DNA of 64,000 nt from JANQPX01 sp050633905 (GTDB lineage: Bacteria > Pseudomonadota > Alphaproteobacteria > Geminicoccales > Geminicoccaceae). Below, in pieces: positions 36,937-46,564 of this stretch. Numbering within the stretch: position 1 is the stretch's first letter; every line of letters begins with the position of its first letter. The notes beneath the pieces were generated by a model that saw nothing but the letters and a program-made list of their open reading frames with translations, made no database searches and was not told the DNA's origin. The DNA is taken from assembly GCA_050633905.1 (NCBI GenBank), contig JBOEHJ010000082.1:1-64000 (forward strand), in the 5' to 3' direction. The position numbers and the translations under genes were made by a program.

Positions 36937-38374
36937 AAAGAATAACGCCGGGGTTGAGAATGTTGCTCGGGTCGAGGGCTTGTTTCAAGCATCTCATCAG
37001 ATCCAGATCAATCCCAGGCTTTCTTTTGGCAAGCTCATCGCGCTTCAGTCTGCCAATACCATGCTCGGCGCTGATACTACCACCAAGGTCTTCCACAAGG
37101 TCGAAAACCTCCTTTTGCACCTGATCCTTCATGGCGCGAAAATCCTCGGCTGCCATGCTTTCGGGTTGTAGAAGATTAAAGTGGATATTGCCGTCACCGA
37201 CATGGCCAAAGGCAATCACGTGAACACCTTGTATCCTTTGCTCGAACCAGGCTTTGCCTCTCTCGATCAGGCGCGGCACCTCTTTGATCGGTACGGAAAC
37301 GTCATGACGCAAAACAACACCCGCTTGTGCGAAAGCATCGGTTGGGCTCTCTCGGATCAGCCATAGAGCCTTTCGCTGATGTTCGCTGGTCGCCATCATG
37401 CCGTCGGTCAGAAGTCCTTTCTCCATGGCCGCCGCCAAGACCGATTGCAGCCGATCGGCCAGGCCCTCCTCCAGTGACCAGGCGACCTCCATCAGGATAT
37501 GCCAAGGTGTTGGCTTGGAAAGTGGCGGGCGTCCGTCGGGCAGATAGTCTAGGATGCCGCTGATGACCTCATCCGCCATCAGTTCGAACGAACTGATCGT
37601 ATCGCCGAGACGTTCCCGGCAAAAGGCCAAGAGATCGACGGCGTGTTGCGGGGAGGGGACGGCGAGCCATGCCGTCTGGATCTCGCGCGGTTTTGGGAAA
37701 AGGCGGAGAACGGCTGCCGTGATCACCCCGAGCGTGCCCTCAGCACCGATGAACATCTGCTTTAGATCATAGCCGGTGTTGTCTTTTCTAAGAGCCCGCA
37801 GACCGTCCCATATCCTGCCATCGGCAAGCACGACTTCGAGCCCTAGAACCAGGTTTCGCGCCATGCCGTACCTAAGGACATTAACGCCGCCTGCATTGCT
37901 CGAAAGGTTGCCGCCGATCTGGCAGGTGCCTTGGGCACTCAGCGCAAGGGGGAACAGCCGATCAACTTCCTCGGCCATATTCTGTACCGTCTCCAGCGCT
38001 ACGCCTGCCTCGACGGTGATGGTATCGCCAATCGGATCGACATCACGGATCTCGTTCAATTTGGCCAAGGAGAGAATGGCCAAACGCCCTGTAGCATCGG
38101 GAATGCCCCCGCCCACCAGACCAGTATTCCCGCCTTGCGGTACGACCTGAACGCCATGACGGAGACAAAGAGCAAGAATTCCTGAAACCTCCTGGACATT
38201 GGAAGGTTTCAGGACCAGCGGAGCTTGGCCGCGTCCGATCCCCCAAGATTCGCGGGCATGAGGACCGATCTTTGCCTGATCTGTTGTCCATCCACGCGGT
38301 CCGGCAAGCCGGTCGATTGCATCGAGAAATCCATCGGGCAAGGTCGACAGGTCGGTCGGGACAGGCGCGTTCAT
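36935..38374 (-). CDS. GlcD/D-2-hydroxyacid-type FAD-binding dehydrogenase
   Basis: The 479-residue flavoprotein of the vanillyl-alcohol-oxidase fold has an FAD-binding PP-loop 'VVPQGGNTGLVGGGIPDATG' and 'LSAQGTCQIGGNLSSNAGGV', then 'FIGAEGTLGVITAAVLRLFP'. The C-terminal cap has 'HDVSVPIKEVPRLIERGKAW', 'VIAFGHVGDGNIHFNLLQPE' and 'SAEHGIGRLKRDELAKRKP'. This layout matches D-2-hydroxyglutarate dehydrogenase and the GlcD subunit of glycolate oxidase. The exact hydroxyacid is not determinable. It reads towards the acyl-CoA dehydrogenase on the same strand with a 222-bp gap holding two operator-like elements, so the genes may be co-regulated. Confidence 0.9.
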   Translation of the reverse strand: MNAPVPTDLSTLPDGFLDAIDRLAGPRGWTTDQAKIGPHARESWGIGRGQAPLVLKPSNVQEVSGILALCLRHGVQVVPQGGNTGLVGGGIPDATGRLAILSLAKLNEIRDVDPIGDTITVEAGVALETVQNMAEEVDRLFPLALSAQGTCQIGGNLSSNAGGVNVLRYGMARNLVLGLEVVLADGRIWDGLRALRKDNTGYDLKQMFIGAEGTLGVITAAVLRLFPKPREIQTAWLAVPSPQHAVDLLAFCRERLGDTISSFELMADEVISGILDYLPDGRPPLSKPTPWHILMEVAWSLEEGLADRLQSVLAAAMEKGLLTDGMMATSEHQRKALWLIRESPTDAFAQAGVVLRHDVSVPIKEVPRLIERGKAWFEQRIQGVHVIAFGHVGDGNIHFNLLQPESMAAEDFRAMKDQVQKEVFDLVEDLGGSISAEHGIGRLKRDELAKRKPGIDLDLMRCLKQALDPSNILNPGVIL

Positions 38375-38856
38375 CTTTTCTTTCTAAGACGATTGCTCGA
38401 TGGCGGCAACGATCGGATCGCCTGACCATAGAGATGGATCTTTGTTCGCTGCGGCCAAAATTGAGCAGGCGTTCCGTTGATCACCTTTATGTCGATGTCT
38501 GCGAGACATTATCGATGTCGTCTCTTGGTAAGTGTCACATCGGATACATTTAGGGCTTTAACCTGTCCTTTAACCCAAGCATCAACGTTCACGAAAACTT
38601 ATTAAACACAGCCATTTCACTGGCTTTTGCTGCCTTAAGGAGATAGGTAGGTTCGATAAGAAGTAGGTAGGTGCTTGCCATGCGCCTTTGAGATTTCGTG
38701 TAGATGGGTTAAATACCAGCTGCTGATATGGTGTAAGTCCGATCTTGATCCATCGATCAGCGTGATATGGTCAAAAGAGTGCTGTCCGCTGTTGGTGTGC
38801 CAGGCCACTGGATAACAGGGCTAGCTGGGTAGTGATTTTGAAGACCTTGGACTGAC
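38375..38856. other. Spacer upstream of the BY-kinase-like gene
   Basis: No coding region is recognised in these 482 bp. A perfect inverted repeat ATGTCT-GCG-AGACAT lies at 38495-38509 and might be an operator. A GGAG-rich stretch at 38638-38672 with repeated TAGGTAGG has no associated start. The promoter for the downstream gene is expected here. Confidence 0.35.
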
Positions 38857-40575
38857 ATGGCCTTGGTTAGGACGAAGACGATGTCGAGCATTGATGCTGA
38901 CGCTCTCCCGTCAAAGAGGGAAGGCGGGATTGCCTGGATGTGGCGAGCCATTCGCAAGCATCTGAACAAGATCATGTCGATCGTGCTGATCGCAAGCGCA
39001 GCAATGACGGCCTATCTGCTGTCGAGAGACAATGTCTACACTGCACAAACCGAAATCCTGCTGGATCCCCAAACTAATAGCAGCGGCAATCTGGAGGAAG
39101 TCGACGCACAATCGCTAAGTGATGTCATGTCGGCCGAGATCGAGAGTGAACTCCGGCTTATCAGCTCGTCTCAGATCATTCTGCAGGTGATTGATGAACT
39201 CGATCTTAGCGCCGATCAGTCAAGGTGGGACCTGAACGCCCTTGCTTCCACGTGGCTGGGGATAGCGCCAGCGCGCTCGGAAGGTTTGTCGGACGAAGCG
39301 ATTAACCGAACAAGGGCTTTAGAATCGGTTCGGCAAAATCTAGCGATAGATCGCGATGCGACCGCGCCCGTGATTAACGTGAGATTTACGTCCACTGATC
39401 CGGAACAGGCCGCTTTGGTCGCCAATGGATTGGCGGAGGCTTATCTGAAGGATCGCATTGAGACCAAACGTGGGGCGCTGAACGAGACGGCGGACAGCCT
39501 TCAGCGAAGTGTCAACGAGATCAAGGCCTTGACTGAGTCGGTTGAGGGAGATGATGAAACGCCGAAACGCCTTTATGAAATCATGTTGGATCGCTACCAG
39601 GCGGCACAGGAAGAAAAAGACAATCTTGGTGATTCGGCCAGGGTGATCGAACGGGCCACCGTGCCGAGTGCTCCAAGTAATTTTAGCGGCCTCCTGCTCC
39701 TTGGGTTTGCCGTTGCAAGCTCATCGGTCGCCGGCATTGCAGCTGCCTTTCTGCTTGAGGCTCGCCGGCAAGGTTACGCCAATGCCAATGAGATTGAACG
39801 AGATCTTGGTTATCAGGTCGTCAGCCTTATTCCCTTGGTCCGAGAGGCAAAGGGTAAGAAGAAGTCGGCGGAGCGCTGGCAGGTCTATGAAGCCTACGGC
39901 ATGAATGAGGCGATCAAGACACTGGTTTACGCCTTGCTGCCCAAGAAAGATCTGCATGATCAGCAAACCGGCAAGATCGTTGCGATCACCTCAAGCTACC
40001 CCGATGAAGGCAAGAGCACGGTTGCTCTGAGCTTGGCCCGGCAGGCTTCTTTCAGTGGCCTCAGAACCCTGCTCATCGAAGGTGATCTTCGGAAATCCGG
40101 CCTTAACGCAGGTTTGCAGACGATCCAACCAGCCTATGGGCTTGCTGATCTGCTGCGTTCGACCGTTGATGATGTTTACGAATGCGTTTGCACGGAGCCC
40201 GAAAGCGGTGTGGATATCATGCTAGGTTTCGGTCCTGCCGATGATGCGTTCAAGCTGCTCTACAGTGAGCGCATGGCACAGCTGCTCGAAGCCATTCGAC
40301 CGCTTTATGATCTGGTTATTCTGGATTGTGCACCGATTATGGCCGTCTCGGAGACCAGAGCACTAGTTGATCTTGCGGACGAATCGGTCTTCGTTATTCG
40401 TTGGAAAACGACCGAACGTACTGCAGCCAAGACGGCCATCCGTGACCTGGAAAGGCTGAATGCGAAGATCACCGGGATCGTGGTTAACCAGGTCGATCTG
40501 AGAGAGCATCTGAGATATGAGGATGCCGACAGGCTTGCCTATCAAGAAAAATACGCGCGCTACATCACGGGGTAA
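38857..40575 (+). CDS. Wzc/ExoP-like polysaccharide co-polymerase with BY-kinase domain
   Basis: The 572-residue product has a Wzz-type N-terminus with membrane helix ~38-56, a periplasmic coiled region (~60-275), a second helix ~277-300, then a cytoplasmic P-loop kinase domain. Walker A is SSYPDEGKST (379-388), Walker A' is LLIEGDLRKS (405-414), and Walker B is 'YDLVILDCAPIMAVSE'. A C-terminal cluster of four Tyr ('RYEDADRLAYQEKYARYITG') suits autophosphorylation. It controls polysaccharide chain length and export in known systems. The periplasmic part is about half the usual length. No other export gene is adjacent. Confidence 0.88.
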   Translation: MALVRTKTMSSIDADALPSKREGGIAWMWRAIRKHLNKIMSIVLIASAAMTAYLLSRDNVYTAQTEILLDPQTNSSGNLEEVDAQSLSDVMSAEIESELRLISSSQIILQVIDELDLSADQSRWDLNALASTWLGIAPARSEGLSDEAINRTRALESVRQNLAIDRDATAPVINVRFTSTDPEQAALVANGLAEAYLKDRIETKRGALNETADSLQRSVNEIKALTESVEGDDETPKRLYEIMLDRYQAAQEEKDNLGDSARVIERATVPSAPSNFSGLLLLGFAVASSSVAGIAAAFLLEARRQGYANANEIERDLGYQVVSLIPLVREAKGKKKSAERWQVYEAYGMNEAIKTLVYALLPKKDLHDQQTGKIVAITSSYPDEGKSTVALSLARQASFSGLRTLLIEGDLRKSGLNAGLQTIQPAYGLADLLRSTVDDVYECVCTEPESGVDIMLGFGPADDAFKLLYSERMAQLLEAIRPLYDLVILDCAPIMAVSETRALVDLADESVFVIRWKTTERTAAKTAIRDLERLNAKITGIVVNQVDLREHLRYEDADRLAYQEKYARYITG

Positions 40576-40905
40576 TCGTGTCGTCCGGCTATTATCGTCT
40601 CGATGCGTAAGCCTAGCCTACCTGCCTCGCACGAACATTTTATACCTGGATCAATACGCGACGTCATCGTTTTCGACGCAAGCGCCTTTGGATCCCAAAT
40701 TGCTTGCGTTTTGCCTTTCTCGGGCTGATCGATCCAACCAACGTTTGTGGAATGGTAGCAATGTGCGCAAAACCGCAAGATATCGCGGTTTGGCACGGCC
40801 TTTCTCAAGGAAATATTAAGGTTGATCCGTTAGCGTTTCTTTGGGCGAGTTAACGAGTGCACGTTTTTTTCAACGCCTTGGACTGAGGCATCAGCATAGA
40901 ATTTC
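40576..40905. other. Spacer without a recognised gene
   Basis: These 330 bp lie between the BY-kinase-like gene and fliM. A hairpin AAACCGC/GCGGTTT (40770-40791, 8-base loop) lacks a following T-run. Nothing else is identified. Confidence 0.4.
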
Positions 40906-41967
40906 ATGGACGAATCTGACGAAGATACACCGCCGGACGACGATAGTGATCTTGCGACGATGTCTGGCGATGATTCGCCCATGCCGGAAGAGGACGACGA
41001 TGATGCTCTTGGGCAGTCTGAAATCGATGACCTCTTTGGCATCAGCATGGACGAAGAGGAGGAGCAAACCGGTCTCCAAGCTCTCCTTAGCAATACCCAT
41101 GTCCAAAACAAGAGACTTCCCCAACTCGAAGCTTGCTTCAATAGGTTGGTCCGTAGCCTGACAACAAGTCTTCGGGCGATGACATCAGAGAATATCGAGC
41201 TCAGTGTGACCGAGGTGAAATCCATACGCTACGGTGACTACATCGAAGCGGTTCCTCTGCCCGCGATGTTGTCCGTGTTCAAAGCCGTTGAATGGGACAA
41301 TTTTGGGCTCGCGGTCATCAACAGCCCGCTCATCTATGCCCTCATCGATGTGCTCCTGGGCGGACGGCGCGTGTCGACGTCGCTTGCCATCGAAGGTCGA
41401 TCCTTTACCTCCATTGAATCGATGCTGGTCAATCGCCTTATGAAGCTGATCATGAGCGAAATGTCCGCAGCCTTCAAATTGCTGTGCGAGGTTCGCTTCG
41501 AACAGGAGCGCTTAGAATCCAATCCTGCGCTCGCTGCCATTGCTTATCCCGCAGATAAGGCGATCCTCTTCAAGATCGATGTCGATATCGACGATCGTGG
41601 TGGCCGGCTAGAAATTCTCATTCCCTACGCCACCTTGGAGCCGGTGCAAGATTTGCTCGAAAAGCAGTTCATGGGGGAAAAATTCGGCCGCGACGCCATT
41701 TGGGAGACCCATTGGGCACGGGAAATGCTCACGGCCGATACGGAACTGGAAGTCTCCCTGGGCGAACAGATGATGTCACTGAATGATATGATGAATTTAA
41801 AAGTAGGCTCAACGTTGATTCTTAAGACAAAACCAGAAGATCTTGTGACTCTTTGGAGCGGTGATATTCCGCTATTGCGGGGGCGCGTCGGCCGCTTAGG
41901 CGAGAATGTTGCGATCCAGATCGAGGAATGGTGCGATAAGAAAAAACAACAGGATCGCCAAGCCTAG
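40906..41967 (+). CDS. fliM: Flagellar motor switch protein FliM
   Basis: FliM is the C-ring component that binds CheY-P and sets motor direction. The 353-residue product keeps the N-terminal CheY-binding peptide as SEIDDLFG (38-45). The middle domain includes 'VKSIRYGDYIEAVPLPAMLS', 'NSPLIYALIDVLLGG' and 'TSIESMLVNRLMKLIMSEMS'. The C-terminal SpoA domain includes 'LGEQMMSLNDMMNLKVGSTL' and 'VTLWSGDIPLLRGRVG'. Before the CheY-binding peptide lies an unusual, strongly acidic 37-residue leader, mostly Asp/Glu, with a second acidic run after it. No other flagellar gene lies in the window, so it is separated from the rest of the flagellar regulon. Confidence 0.92.
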   Translation: MDESDEDTPPDDDSDLATMSGDDSPMPEEDDDDALGQSEIDDLFGISMDEEEEQTGLQALLSNTHVQNKRLPQLEACFNRLVRSLTTSLRAMTSENIELSVTEVKSIRYGDYIEAVPLPAMLSVFKAVEWDNFGLAVINSPLIYALIDVLLGGRRVSTSLAIEGRSFTSIESMLVNRLMKLIMSEMSAAFKLLCEVRFEQERLESNPALAAIAYPADKAILFKIDVDIDDRGGRLEILIPYATLEPVQDLLEKQFMGEKFGRDAIWETHWAREMLTADTELEVSLGEQMMSLNDMMNLKVGSTLILKTKPEDLVTLWSGDIPLLRGRVGRLGENVAIQIEEWCDKKKQQDRQA

Positions 41968-42103
41968 AGGATTTTTGGGCTAAGTTGATCTCACCTTTTT
42001 CCCCAGCTAAACACCGGGACCCACCGTATGTCATGGCTCCGAGGGAGAGCGGGCTGGCTATCGCGCCGTTGGTCCGAAGACTACAATTGATGTGCCAGAA
42101 GTT

Positions 42104-43096
42104 TCAGTCCAGGCGAACGGTTTGTCCGGTCCGAACGCTCTCGAAGGCTGCATCCGCTAGCCTCAGGGCTTCACGGCCTTCGGCAAAACCCGCTATCGGC
42201 TTCGTTTGTTGTTCGACGCAATCGACGAAGTGGTCGATTTCCGCGAGGTAAGCCGCTGTATAGCGCTCAATGAAGAAATCCAAGGCGGGATCCTGGGCAT
42301 CCGTTACGCCCTGGCCTGAGAAACGAATGCTCGTCGCGCATTGATTGCCTGCCTGAAGCATACCCAGAGCGCCGAAAGCCTCGATGCGTTGATCGTAGCC
42401 ATAGGTCGCTCGACGGCTGTTGTTGATATGGATCAATGCACCGCTAGCTGCCTGCATAGTGATCATCGCCGCATCGAAATCGCCGAGGGCTTTGATCTCG
42501 GGATCGACCAAATTGGCACCGGTCGCATGAACGGTCACGATGTCGCCGGCAATGTAACGAGCAATATCGAAATCATGGATGGTCATGTCGCGAAAGAGAC
42601 CGCCAGACACTTTGATATAATCAGCAGGCGGCGGGCTTGGGTCACGCGATGTGATGAGAAGCTGTTCAAGCTTACCGAGCTCGCCGCCTTGAATGCGGTC
42701 GCGCAGGGCCTTGAAGGAGGGATCGAAGCGGCGGTTGAAACCGAGCATGATCAATGGATCGAGACCGCCGATCGCCGCCCAACAGGCATCCACACGCGCC
42801 AGATCAAGATCGATCGGCTTCTCGCACAATATTGCTTTTCCAGCCTGGGCTGTGCGGGTCAAGAGATCGACATGGGTATCGGTCGATGAGGCGATCAGCA
42901 CCGCATCGATGCTATCGTCAGTAAAAGCCTCATCGACGGAAGTCACCACTTTGGCGCCGGTTGCCGCCGCAGTCTCTTCTGCAGCCTTAGCAAAGACATC
43001 GAAGACTGAAACGAGCTCGGTTCTCGGATGCCTGGCCAGATTGAGCCCATGCATCCGACCGATTCGGCCACAACCAAACAGCGCAAAGCGAGTCAT
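42104..43096 (-). CDS. iolG: Inositol 2-dehydrogenase-like oxidoreductase (Gfo/Idh/MocA)
   Basis: The NAD-binding Rossmann fold starts at 'FALFGCGRIGRMHGLNLARH'. The 'AILCEKPIDLD' motif carries the conserved Lys, and 'SGGLFRDMTIHDFDIARYI' has the catalytic Asp/His pair of IolG-like enzymes. The 330-residue length is typical. It oxidises myo-inositol or a related cyclitol in known members, but no other iol genes are nearby, so the specific substrate is an inference from similarity. It is divergent from the methyltransferase gene across 203 bp. Confidence 0.85.
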   Translation of the reverse strand: MTRFALFGCGRIGRMHGLNLARHPRTELVSVFDVFAKAAEETAAATGAKVVTSVDEAFTDDSIDAVLIASSTDTHVDLLTRTAQAGKAILCEKPIDLDLARVDACWAAIGGLDPLIMLGFNRRFDPSFKALRDRIQGGELGKLEQLLITSRDPSPPPADYIKVSGGLFRDMTIHDFDIARYIAGDIVTVHATGANLVDPEIKALGDFDAAMITMQAASGALIHINNSRRATYGYDQRIEAFGALGMLQAGNQCATSIRFSGQGVTDAQDPALDFFIERYTAAYLAEIDHFVDCVEQQTKPIAGFAEGREALRLADAAFESVRTGQTVRLD

Positions 43097-43299
43097 CCGT
43101 CATCCTTTCGTTCAACGTCTTTGTCGTTGTTCTGCAGCAAATGCCAAGCGGGAGCAATCGCAACCTTGATCAAAGGGATGGAAAGCATCGTCTCCATGAC
43201 CAGCGCCAATACCCTCCACGCAAATCCCCGGCAGCCCTTCGCCACTTCCAGAAAGGTGCCGATGGCTCATCAGCCGTTCCGACGCTATGATCGGATCCC

Positions 43300-43980
43300 A
43301 TGTCTCAAGATCAACCCAAGTTTTGTCCCGTATGTCATGCGCGTTCGATCCGCTTCTTGCAGCAGGTCGATGAGCGGCTTTATTGGCGATGCATTTCCTG
43401 CGAGGCAACTTTTCTCGATCCCCGGATGCTTCCCACGCCGCATGAGGAACGGGCACATTACGCGAACCACGAGAACAATCCTGATGATCCGTGCTATCGA
43501 GCTTTCCTCTCAAAGCTCGCGCTACCGCTTATTGAGAGGCTTTCGCCGGAGCTCACAGGCCTCGATTACGGCTGCGGTCCCGGCCCGGCACTTGCGGCGA
43601 TGCTGGAAGACGCAGGTCACAGGATCGCTCTGTATGATCCATTTTTCTTCCCCGATGAGCAGGCGCTCGATCGCCTCTATGACGTGATCACTTGCACCGA
43701 GGTCGCCGAGCATTTTCATGACCCGTTCGGTGAGTTTGAGCACTTCGATAGACTGATGAAGCCGGGTGCATGGCTTGGGCTGATGACCTGCTTTCAAACC
43801 GATGATGACAGCTTTGCCAACTGGCACTACCGCCGCGATCTAACCCATGTCGTGTTTTACCGAGAGGCAACACTTCGCCACGTCGCCGCATCGAGGGGGT
43901 GGTCCTGCCATATACCGACGAAGGACATCGCCCTGATGAGAAAACCAGAGCGGTCCGAAGACGGCGCAACGAAACAATAG
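43300..43980 (+). CDS. SAM-dependent methyltransferase with N-terminal zinc ribbon
   Basis: The 226-residue protein begins with a four-cysteine ribbon ('FCPVCHARS' and 'YWRCISCEATFLDP'). A class I methyltransferase domain follows, with motif I 'GLDYGCGPGPALAAMLED', 'YDVITCTEVAEHFHDPFGEF' and 'LKPGAWLGLMT' (as MKPGAWLGLMTCF). This resembles the methyltransferase_23 group, with an added metal site. The target is unknown. Its stop is directly followed by the convergent tRNA-Pro gene. Confidence 0.85.
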   Translation: MSQDQPKFCPVCHARSIRFLQQVDERLYWRCISCEATFLDPRMLPTPHEERAHYANHENNPDDPCYRAFLSKLALPLIERLSPELTGLDYGCGPGPALAAMLEDAGHRIALYDPFFFPDEQALDRLYDVITCTEVAEHFHDPFGEFEHFDRLMKPGAWLGLMTCFQTDDDSFANWHYRRDLTHVVFYREATLRHVAASRGWSCHIPTKDIALMRKPERSEDGATKQ

Positions 43981-43986
43981 AGGAAT

Positions 43987-44063
43987 TGGTCGGGATGGAG
44001 TGATTCGAACACTCGACCCCCACGTCCCGAACGTGGTGCGCTACCAGGCTGCGCTACATCCCG
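43987..44063 (-). tRNA. tRNA-Pro (CGG)
   Basis: The minus strand folds into a full cloverleaf. The acceptor stem CGGGATG pairs with CATCCCG, the D arm is GCGCAGCCTGGTAGCGC, the anticodon stem CCACG/CGTGG encloses loop TTCGGGA (anticodon CGG), and the T loop is TTCGAAT. The 3' ACCA is encoded in the genome (43987-43990). Length is 77 nt. Confidence 0.97.
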
Positions 44064-44159
44064 ACTGAGGCATTTTCTATAAACCGAACTTTCTTCAAGG
44101 GCAATGCGTTACCTGGCTGCCGGGTCATCATTTGATACTTCCATCGAGCGCGGCAGAAC

Positions 44160-45176
44160 TCAGTAAATACGCTCGATGCAAAAGTCGACCAGGTCCAGCA
44201 TGGCTTGCTTGACAGGTGAATGGTCGAATGGGGCCAGCGCCGACTTTGCACGTCCGGCATAGTCCGTCGCCCGGGACATACTATCCTCTAAAGTTCCATG
44301 CCGCTTCATCAGCCCAATCGCTTCAGCAAGATCGTCCTCGGTCTGCTCGCCCTGCTCGAGCGTCCTCTGCCAAAAACCGCGTTCCTCCTCAGTACCTCGC
44401 TCGAAGGCGAGAACCACTGGAAGCGTGATCTTGCCGTCGCGGAAATCATCGCCGACGGCTTTGCCAAGATCGGCTTCTCTTGCGTTGTAATCGAGAACAT
44501 CGTCCACGAGCTGAAAGACGATGCCGAGATTCTCGCCGTAAGCCCTGAGCGCATCAGCCTCGCTTGTCGGGCGTTCGGCAACGATAGCGCCAAGTTCGGC
44601 AGCCGCTGCGAACAATGTCGCGGTCTTGGCCTTAATGACGTCCATATAGGCCGTCTCTTTGGTCTCGGTATCATTGGCAGTCGTTAGCTGTGCCACTTCA
44701 CCTTCGGCGATTAGGGCAGATGCATTGGAAAGAATACGCAAGACATCCAGTGAGCCATCCTCGACCATAAGCTGGAACGCGCGGGCGAATAGAAAATCAC
44801 CGACCAGAACGCTTGGCTTGTTGCCCCAGAGTGCATTGGCCGTCGCGGAACCTCGCCTGAGATCGCTGTCATCCACGACATCATCATGCAGCAAGGTCGC
44901 CGTGTGAATGAACTCGACCGAGGCCGCTAGGCCTTGATGGCGGCTGCCCTCGTAATTGCAAAGTCTAGCGGCGATCAAGGTTAGCATCGGACGAACGCGT
45001 TTGCCCCCGGATGCAACCAGATGACCTGCAAGCTGCGGGATGAGGCTGACGGAACTCTGAAGTCGCGCAACAATCAGCCTGTTGACCTGTTCCATATCGG
45101 CAGCAACAAGCTCTTGAATAGGCTTCAGCTTATCGGGAGCGGGCTGTTCTCGAAGCGTCGATCCAGCAGCGGTCAA
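44160..45176 (-). CDS. ispB: Polyprenyl diphosphate synthase (octaprenyl/decaprenyl type)
   Basis: This trans-isoprenyl diphosphate synthase of 338 residues makes the quinone side chain. The first aspartate-rich motif DDVVD is at 98-102 ('HTATLLHDDVVDDSDLRRG') and the second DDVLD at 225-229 ('GIVFQLVDDVLDYNAREADL'). 'GGKRVRPMLTLIAARL' and the C-terminal 'LGKAVGDDFRDGKITLPVVL' complete the family set. The small residues before the first motif fit a long-chain product, consistent with ubiquinone of 8-10 units, but length cannot be fixed by eye. It is divergent from the DUF2007 gene. Confidence 0.94.
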   Translation of the reverse strand: MTAAGSTLREQPAPDKLKPIQELVAADMEQVNRLIVARLQSSVSLIPQLAGHLVASGGKRVRPMLTLIAARLCNYEGSRHQGLAASVEFIHTATLLHDDVVDDSDLRRGSATANALWGNKPSVLVGDFLFARAFQLMVEDGSLDVLRILSNASALIAEGEVAQLTTANDTETKETAYMDVIKAKTATLFAAAAELGAIVAERPTSEADALRAYGENLGIVFQLVDDVLDYNAREADLGKAVGDDFRDGKITLPVVLAFERGTEEERGFWQRTLEQGEQTEDDLAEAIGLMKRHGTLEDSMSRATDYAGRAKSALAPFDHSPVKQAMLDLVDFCIERIY

Positions 45177-45573
45177 GCGAATATCTCCAAGTTGGTTCTA
45201 CCGATAAAAGGCAATCTCTTGCTAGCAGCGCTGACGGCAATGCGCAAACCAAGCTTCGACACGCCATGCCATTCTAACTTCATATAGATTTTTAGACCGC
45301 TGAAGAAACCACTTGAATACGACCGACACCGGCTCTGCCAGGCTCCCGCGACAAGCCATCACCTTGATTTTGTCGCGTGTAGAAGGCCACTTATCGATGA
45401 GGCAATTTGGCACAATCATCAAACTCCATATGACGATAAAGTGATGAAAAGATTGAAGACCTGTGACAATGGACACTTTCAGAGCGCCAAGTTCCTGCTT
45501 TCCGTCGCCTGTCGATCGATTTTGACCCATTCGATGTCTGGTCATCGCTGGCGAAATCGTTAGGATCGGGCCG
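45177..45573. other. Divergent promoter spacer
   Basis: These 397 bp between the ispB start and the DUF2007 gene contain no recognised gene. Both transcription units must initiate here. No specific regulatory motif is seen. Confidence 0.4.
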
Positions 45574-45792
45574 ATGAGAGAACTTAGGCGTTCCAACGAT
45601 TTGGTTTATGTTTCCTGGGTGCGTGCGACCCTGGAAGCGGACGGTATCGATTGTATCGTTCTTGACGAGCATATAAGCGGGATCGAAGGCGGCATAGGTG
45701 CCTTTCCCCGTCGTATCATGGTCGATGACAACGCCTATGATGCTGCCAAAAGCCTGTTGCAAACTGCTGAAGCGAAATTGAACGGTGCCTGA
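45574..45792 (+). CDS. DUF2007 small protein
   Basis: The 72-residue protein matches the DUF2007 pattern: 'ELRRSNDLVYVSWVRATLEA', 'GIDCIVLDEHISGIEGGIGA' and 'FPRRIMVDDNAYDAAKSLLQ'. It is a putative signal-transducing or regulatory domain of unknown function that is commonly found next to the TrmN6-like methyltransferase in alphaproteobacteria. Its stop overlaps the GTG start of the next gene, indicating coupling. Confidence 0.88.
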   Translation: MRELRRSNDLVYVSWVRATLEADGIDCIVLDEHISGIEGGIGAFPRRIMVDDNAYDAAKSLLQTAEAKLNGA

Positions 45793-46564
45793 TCTAGATC
45801 TGAGCGAAGATGCGCTGCTCGGCGGTCGACTTCGTTTCTATCAACCGGAGAAAGGGTATCGGGTCGCGGTCGATCCGATTTTTCTCGCGGCCGCCGTGCC
45901 AGCCAATCCCGGCGAGCGCATTCTTGACGTCGGCGCTGGGACAGGTGCGGCACTTCTATGCCTGGCGGCAAGGATTCCTGAATGCCGCCTGGTCGGCATC
46001 GAGCTGCAGCGGGATCTCCTTAGGGTCGCGACCAAAAATATCGAAGCGAATGGGTTTGGCCAGCAGGCTGAGATGATTGCCGGTGATCTTGGCAAGATGC
46101 CGCCGAGGATGATCGCGGCGAGCTTTGATCATGCGATGACCAACCCGCCATTTCTCGTTGCTGATACCGCAACGGCATCGGCCGACCATCAACGCGCCGG
46201 TGCTCATGTCGAGGGCAACCTCGATCTGGAGAGTTGGCTGCGCGCCGCGATCATGATGATCAGAAATGGCGGGTCCTTGACGCTCATTCATCGTGCTGAA
46301 CGCCTCGGCGACATTCTGCATGCAGTCGATGGACAACTCGGCGATATCGTCGTCTATCCCCTCTGGCCCAAGGCGGATGGTCGGCCGGCAAAGCGTATCC
46401 TTGTCCAAGGTTGGAAGGGGTCAAAGGGGCCCGTGAAACTAGCCCCAGGACTTGTTGTCCACGAAGCGGACGGACGGTATTCCTCGATCGCCAATGATGT
46501 GCTGCGTGCCAGCAAAGCGATGCCCCTTCGGCCGCCACGGCGGGAGTCTCTCCATCATGCTTGA
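45785..46564 (+). CDS. trmN6: tRNA1(Val) A37 N6-methyltransferase-like
   Basis: The 259-residue class I SAM methyltransferase has 'GERILDVGAGTGAALLCLAA' as motif I (48-56) and the N6-adenine signature NPPF (120-123). It starts with GTG inside the end of the DUF2007 gene. 'RFYQPEKGYRVAVDPIFLAA' at the N-terminus is typical of the TrmN6/YfiC family. It probably methylates a tRNA adenine; whether the target is valine tRNA is not certain in this lineage. Confidence 0.88.
   Translation: MPDLDLSEDALLGGRLRFYQPEKGYRVAVDPIFLAAAVPANPGERILDVGAGTGAALLCLAARIPECRLVGIELQRDLLRVATKNIEANGFGQQAEMIAGDLGKMPPRMIAASFDHAMTNPPFLVADTATASADHQRAGAHVEGNLDLESWLRAAIMMIRNGGSLTLIHRAERLGDILHAVDGQLGDIVVYPLWPKADGRPAKRILVQGWKGSKGPVKLAPGLVVHEADGRYSSIANDVLRASKAMPLRPPRRESLHHA

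Noticed and set aside
40770..40791. Terminator after the BY-kinase-like gene
   Set aside because: A 7-bp hairpin with no following T-run, about 195 bases after the stop codon.
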